Shown: positions 6,887 to 8,946 of the stretch, in pieces
Layout of the letters: each line of letters opens with the position of its first letter
Position numbering within the stretch: position 1 is the first letter of the stretch
NCBI GenBank assembly: GCA_036389955.1
Contig: DASVVJ010000547.1
Coordinates: 1-8,946 of the forward strand
From: DATHBR01 sp036389955
GTDB lineage: Bacteria > Myxococcota > Myxococcia > Myxococcales > Myxococcaceae
Length of the DNA: 8,946 bases
Direction: 5' to 3'
Position numbers and translations under genes: made by a program
Notes under the pieces: model-generated
The model's database searches: none
What the model was told of the DNA's origin: nothing
The model's input: the letters and a program-made list of their open reading frames with translations, nothing else

Positions 6887-8946
6887 GTGCAACCATCCGT
6901 CGACACCCGAGAATCTCTCTCCCCGCAGGACGGCCAGTGGCTTCGCGCCCTCAAGGCCGAGGTTCAGCCCACCACCTTCAAGAAGGGCCGCGAGTGCGCG
7001 GAGACGCGCCGCGTCTTCGGACTCCAGCGTGAGGGCGACCGCATCCGCGCCCAGGTCGCTGGCTCCTCGGGCGAGCGCTATGAGGTCGCGCTCGAGCCCA
7101 AGGACGGCAAGGTCACGTCCAGCTGCTCCTGCCCCTCGTGGAACACCTACGGCCCGCACTGCAAGCACGTGGTGGCTGCGGCGCTGATCTACGCGGCGCG
7201 CTTCCGTCCGCCGCCTCCGCCGCCCAAGCCCGCGCCCCAGCCTCCGCCCGAGCCCATTGCCGAGCCCGAGGTTGAGGCCGGGGCCGAGGAGGAGATCGCC
7301 GTGCCAGACCTGCCGCCCGCGGTGGATGCCGCGAGCCTGCCGGCGCTGGCCAAGGTGGAGAGCTGGTTGGGGCTCTCCGCGCAGCCGGACTACGAGTTCC
7401 TCTACCGGATAACGCCCTCCACCACGGGCCCGGGCGGCCGTCACTGGATCATCGACGTGCGCCGCCAGGACGCGCAGATGAAGGGCCCGGTCCACGTCAA
7501 GCGCCTGCTCCAGGCGGGCACGCGCATCGCGCCCTCGGACGAGCGCGTCTTCCTCATCCTCGCCAAGCACGAGCACCGGTACGACTCGCGCATCGTCATC
7601 TCGGACGAGGATCTGGCGGACCTGCTGGAGCTGCTGCGCCAGCGCCGCGTCATTTACCGGGGCACGGCGCTCATCTTCGCCGACGCACCGGCGCGTCCGC
7701 AGATCCACCTGGAGTCCCGCCCGGACGGGGCCACCGCGCGCATCGAGCTGTTGTTCCCGGATGGGGCCAGCTTCCCGCTCAAGGACGTCATCCTGCTGGC
7801 GGGCAAGCGCACCTGGGCGCTGCAGGCACAGCTGCTCCACCCGGTGGAGCCGGACTTCCCGCCGCGCCTGCTGCGCAAGTGGCTGCTGGAGCCGAGCATG
7901 GCGTTCCCGGCCTCGCAGCTGGACCGGGTGCTGACGTTCTTCGCCGCGCACCTGCCGCGCTTCCGCATGGTGCTCAAGGCGGACAACATCGACGTGGACG
8001 AGTCGGTGGAGCCGCACTTCGTGCTCACGCTGGAGGGCAGCCCCGAGAAGGTGAAGGTGCAGCTGGCCGCGCGCTACGGGCAGACGACGGTGCCGGTGTC
8101 TCCCACGGCCAACCACCTGGGCTACGCCAGCGGCGTGGGCAACGAGAGCCGCAAGCTCTACCGCCGCCGCGAGGAGCTGGAGCGCGGCGCGGGCAAGCTC
8201 CTGACGGAGATGGGCCTGCGCTTCGACTCCCAGTCCAACGTGTACGAGGCCAGCGGAGACGGGGCGCTCGAGTTCTGGGCCCGGGGCTTGTCCTCGCTGC
8301 CCAAGGAATGGGAGCGCTTCGGCGTGCAGGCGCCCAAGGTGCGCCTGCGGCCCAAGCTGCGCCCGCGCGTGCGCGTGGGCATGAGCGGGGTGAACTGGTT
8401 CGATCTCGACGCCGAGTTCATCACCGATGATCAGGCGGTGGACCTGGGCGCGGTGCGCATGTGGCTGGAGTCGGGCCGGCGCTTCGTGCCGCTCAAGGAC
8501 GGCACCTTCGCCGAGGCCGACCCGGTCGAGCTCAAGCGCGTGGCGGACATCCTGGAGGAGGCGGGCGCGATGCCGGGCCGTACGCGCACGCGGCTGCCGC
8601 TGCACCAGGGCGTGGCGCTGGATCTGCTCGCCGACCTGGGCGAGTTCACCGAGGTAGAGGCCAAGGCGCGCCAGGCGATGATGGAGCTGCGCGACACCTC
8701 GGGCGTGCCCAAGGTGGCCATGCCCGAGGGCCTCAACGCCACGCTGCGCCACTACCAGGAGACGGGCCTGTCGTGGCTGTGGTTCCTGCACCGGCACGGG
8801 CTGTCCGGCATCCTCGCGGACGACATGGGTCTCGGAAAGACGGTGCAGTCGCTGAGCCTGTTGCAGAAGGTGACCAACGAGGAGGGCCGCAAGCCATCGC
8901 TCGTGGTGGCACCCACCAGCGTGCTGGCCAACTGGGAGCGCGAGGC
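6887..8946 (+). CDS. SWIM zinc finger and SNF2-family ATPase/helicase, 3' end missing
   Basis: A large SNF2/Rad54-type DNA translocase, probably remodelling or moving on DNA; its cellular role is unknown. Counting from GTG 6887, a SWIM zinc finger (CxCx9CxH) uses Cys80, Cys82, Cys92 and His94, a likely nucleic-acid or protein-binding module. A Pro/Glu-rich linker follows (about 103-142), then a long middle region. At about 490-600 is a stretch resembling the bacterial SNF2-associated domain (PF08455 expected), with GVNWFDLDAEF (501-511) and VPLKDGTF (534-541). The ATPase core begins at LRHYQETGLSWL (620-631), with Walker A DDMGLGKT (645-652, Lys651) and motif Ia VVAPTSVLANW. The window ends after 686 codons, before the DEXH box and helicase C lobe. 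The start is uncertain: no in-frame ATG lies between 6746 and the SWIM finger, GTG 6887 lacks a clear Shine-Dalgarno, and an in-frame ATG at 6743 would overlap the dehydrogenase start. Confidence 0.88.
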   Translation, partial: MQPSVDTRESLSPQDGQWLRALKAEVQPTTFKKGRECAETRRVFGLQREGDRIRAQVAGSSGERYEVALEPKDGKVTSSCSCPSWNTYGPHCKHVVAAALIYAARFRPPPPPPKPAPQPPPEPIAEPEVEAGAEEEIAVPDLPPAVDAASLPALAKVESWLGLSAQPDYEFLYRITPSTTGPGGRHWIIDVRRQDAQMKGPVHVKRLLQAGTRIAPSDERVFLILAKHEHRYDSRIVISDEDLADLLELLRQRRVIYRGTALIFADAPARPQIHLESRPDGATARIELLFPDGASFPLKDVILLAGKRTWALQAQLLHPVEPDFPPRLLRKWLLEPSMAFPASQLDRVLTFFAAHLPRFRMVLKADNIDVDESVEPHFVLTLEGSPEKVKVQLAARYGQTTVPVSPTANHLGYASGVGNESRKLYRRREELERGAGKLLTEMGLRFDSQSNVYEASGDGALEFWARGLSSLPKEWERFGVQAPKVRLRPKLRPRVRVGMSGVNWFDLDAEFITDDQAVDLGAVRMWLESGRRFVPLKDGTFAEADPVELKRVADILEEAGAMPGRTRTRLPLHQGVALDLLADLGEFTEVEAKARQAMMELRDTSGVPKVAMPEGLNATLRHYQETGLSWLWFLHRHGLSGILADDMGLGKTVQSLSLLQKVTNEEGRKPSLVVAPTSVLANWERE

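Noticed and set aside
6735..7187. A plus-strand 150-codon frame near the SNF2 start
   Set aside because: It is out of frame with the SWIM finger and its product is Arg/Ser/Pro-rich without motifs, so it is not the SNF2 N terminus.
6839..8797. A 652-codon open frame on the minus strand opposite the SNF2 gene
   Set aside because: Composition is low-complexity (Arg/His/Gln/Ala/Leu-rich) with no recognisable motif, while the plus strand encodes SWIM and SNF2 motifs. It is an antisense shadow of GC-rich codons.
6887..8946. The SNF2 gene as part of a phage-defence system (for example DISARM-like)
   Set aside because: No methylase, nuclease, PLD or other defence partner is visible. The neighbours are metabolic and transport genes.

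Overview
The window is GC-rich, gene-dense bacterial DNA. Codon third positions are dominated by G and C, proteins are rich in Ala/Arg/Leu, and many long open frames occur opposite real genes. This style, plus a SWIM/SNF2 ATPase and an MMPL permease fused to a LolA-like domain, suggests a delta-proteobacterial genome, most likely a myxobacterium (Myxococcota). That is inference, because there is no rRNA or other marker to prove it.

Layout. Bases 1 to about 6744 are all read from the minus strand; the right end is read from the plus strand. In minus-strand transcription order: (1) an NAD(P)-dependent 2-hydroxyacid dehydrogenase of the glyoxylate/hydroxypyruvate (D-glycerate) reductase type, 5758-6744; (2) adenine phosphoribosyltransferase apt, 5225-5761, joined to it by a 4-base ATGA stop/start overlap; (3) a 63-base gap holding a 15+15 inverted repeat laid over a good sigma-70-type promoter; (4) a TetR-family repressor, 4547-5158; (5) an AmpG/RhtX-like (PAT family) MFS transporter, 3342-4550, again joined by an ATGA overlap; (6) a 132-base gap; (7) a 1054-residue MMPL/RND permease with a LolA-like domain fused to its C terminus, 45-3209; (8) the first three codons of another gene with a strong Shine-Dalgarno, 9-1. 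On the plus strand, diverging from the dehydrogenase, is the 5' part of a large SWIM zinc finger + SNF2 ATPase gene that runs off the right edge (about 6887-8946+).

How the genes may work together. The TetR gene, the MFS transporter, the MMPL-LolA fusion and the next gene look like one self-regulated envelope/export unit: a repressor binding its own promoter, an inner-membrane transporter and a periplasm-facing lipid or lipoprotein transport machine. The dehydrogenase-apt pair is a small metabolic unit whose transcript could read into tetR, since no intrinsic terminator is visible between them. The SNF2 protein is a separate unit.

I do not see a new defence or mobile system here: no transposase, integrase, CRISPR array, tRNA or rRNA. 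The most informative points are the operator/promoter in front of tetR, the MMPL-LolA fusion with asymmetric proton-relay residues, a possible GTGA-coupled signal-peptide ORF before the MMPL gene, and the unclear start of the SWIM/SNF2 gene.
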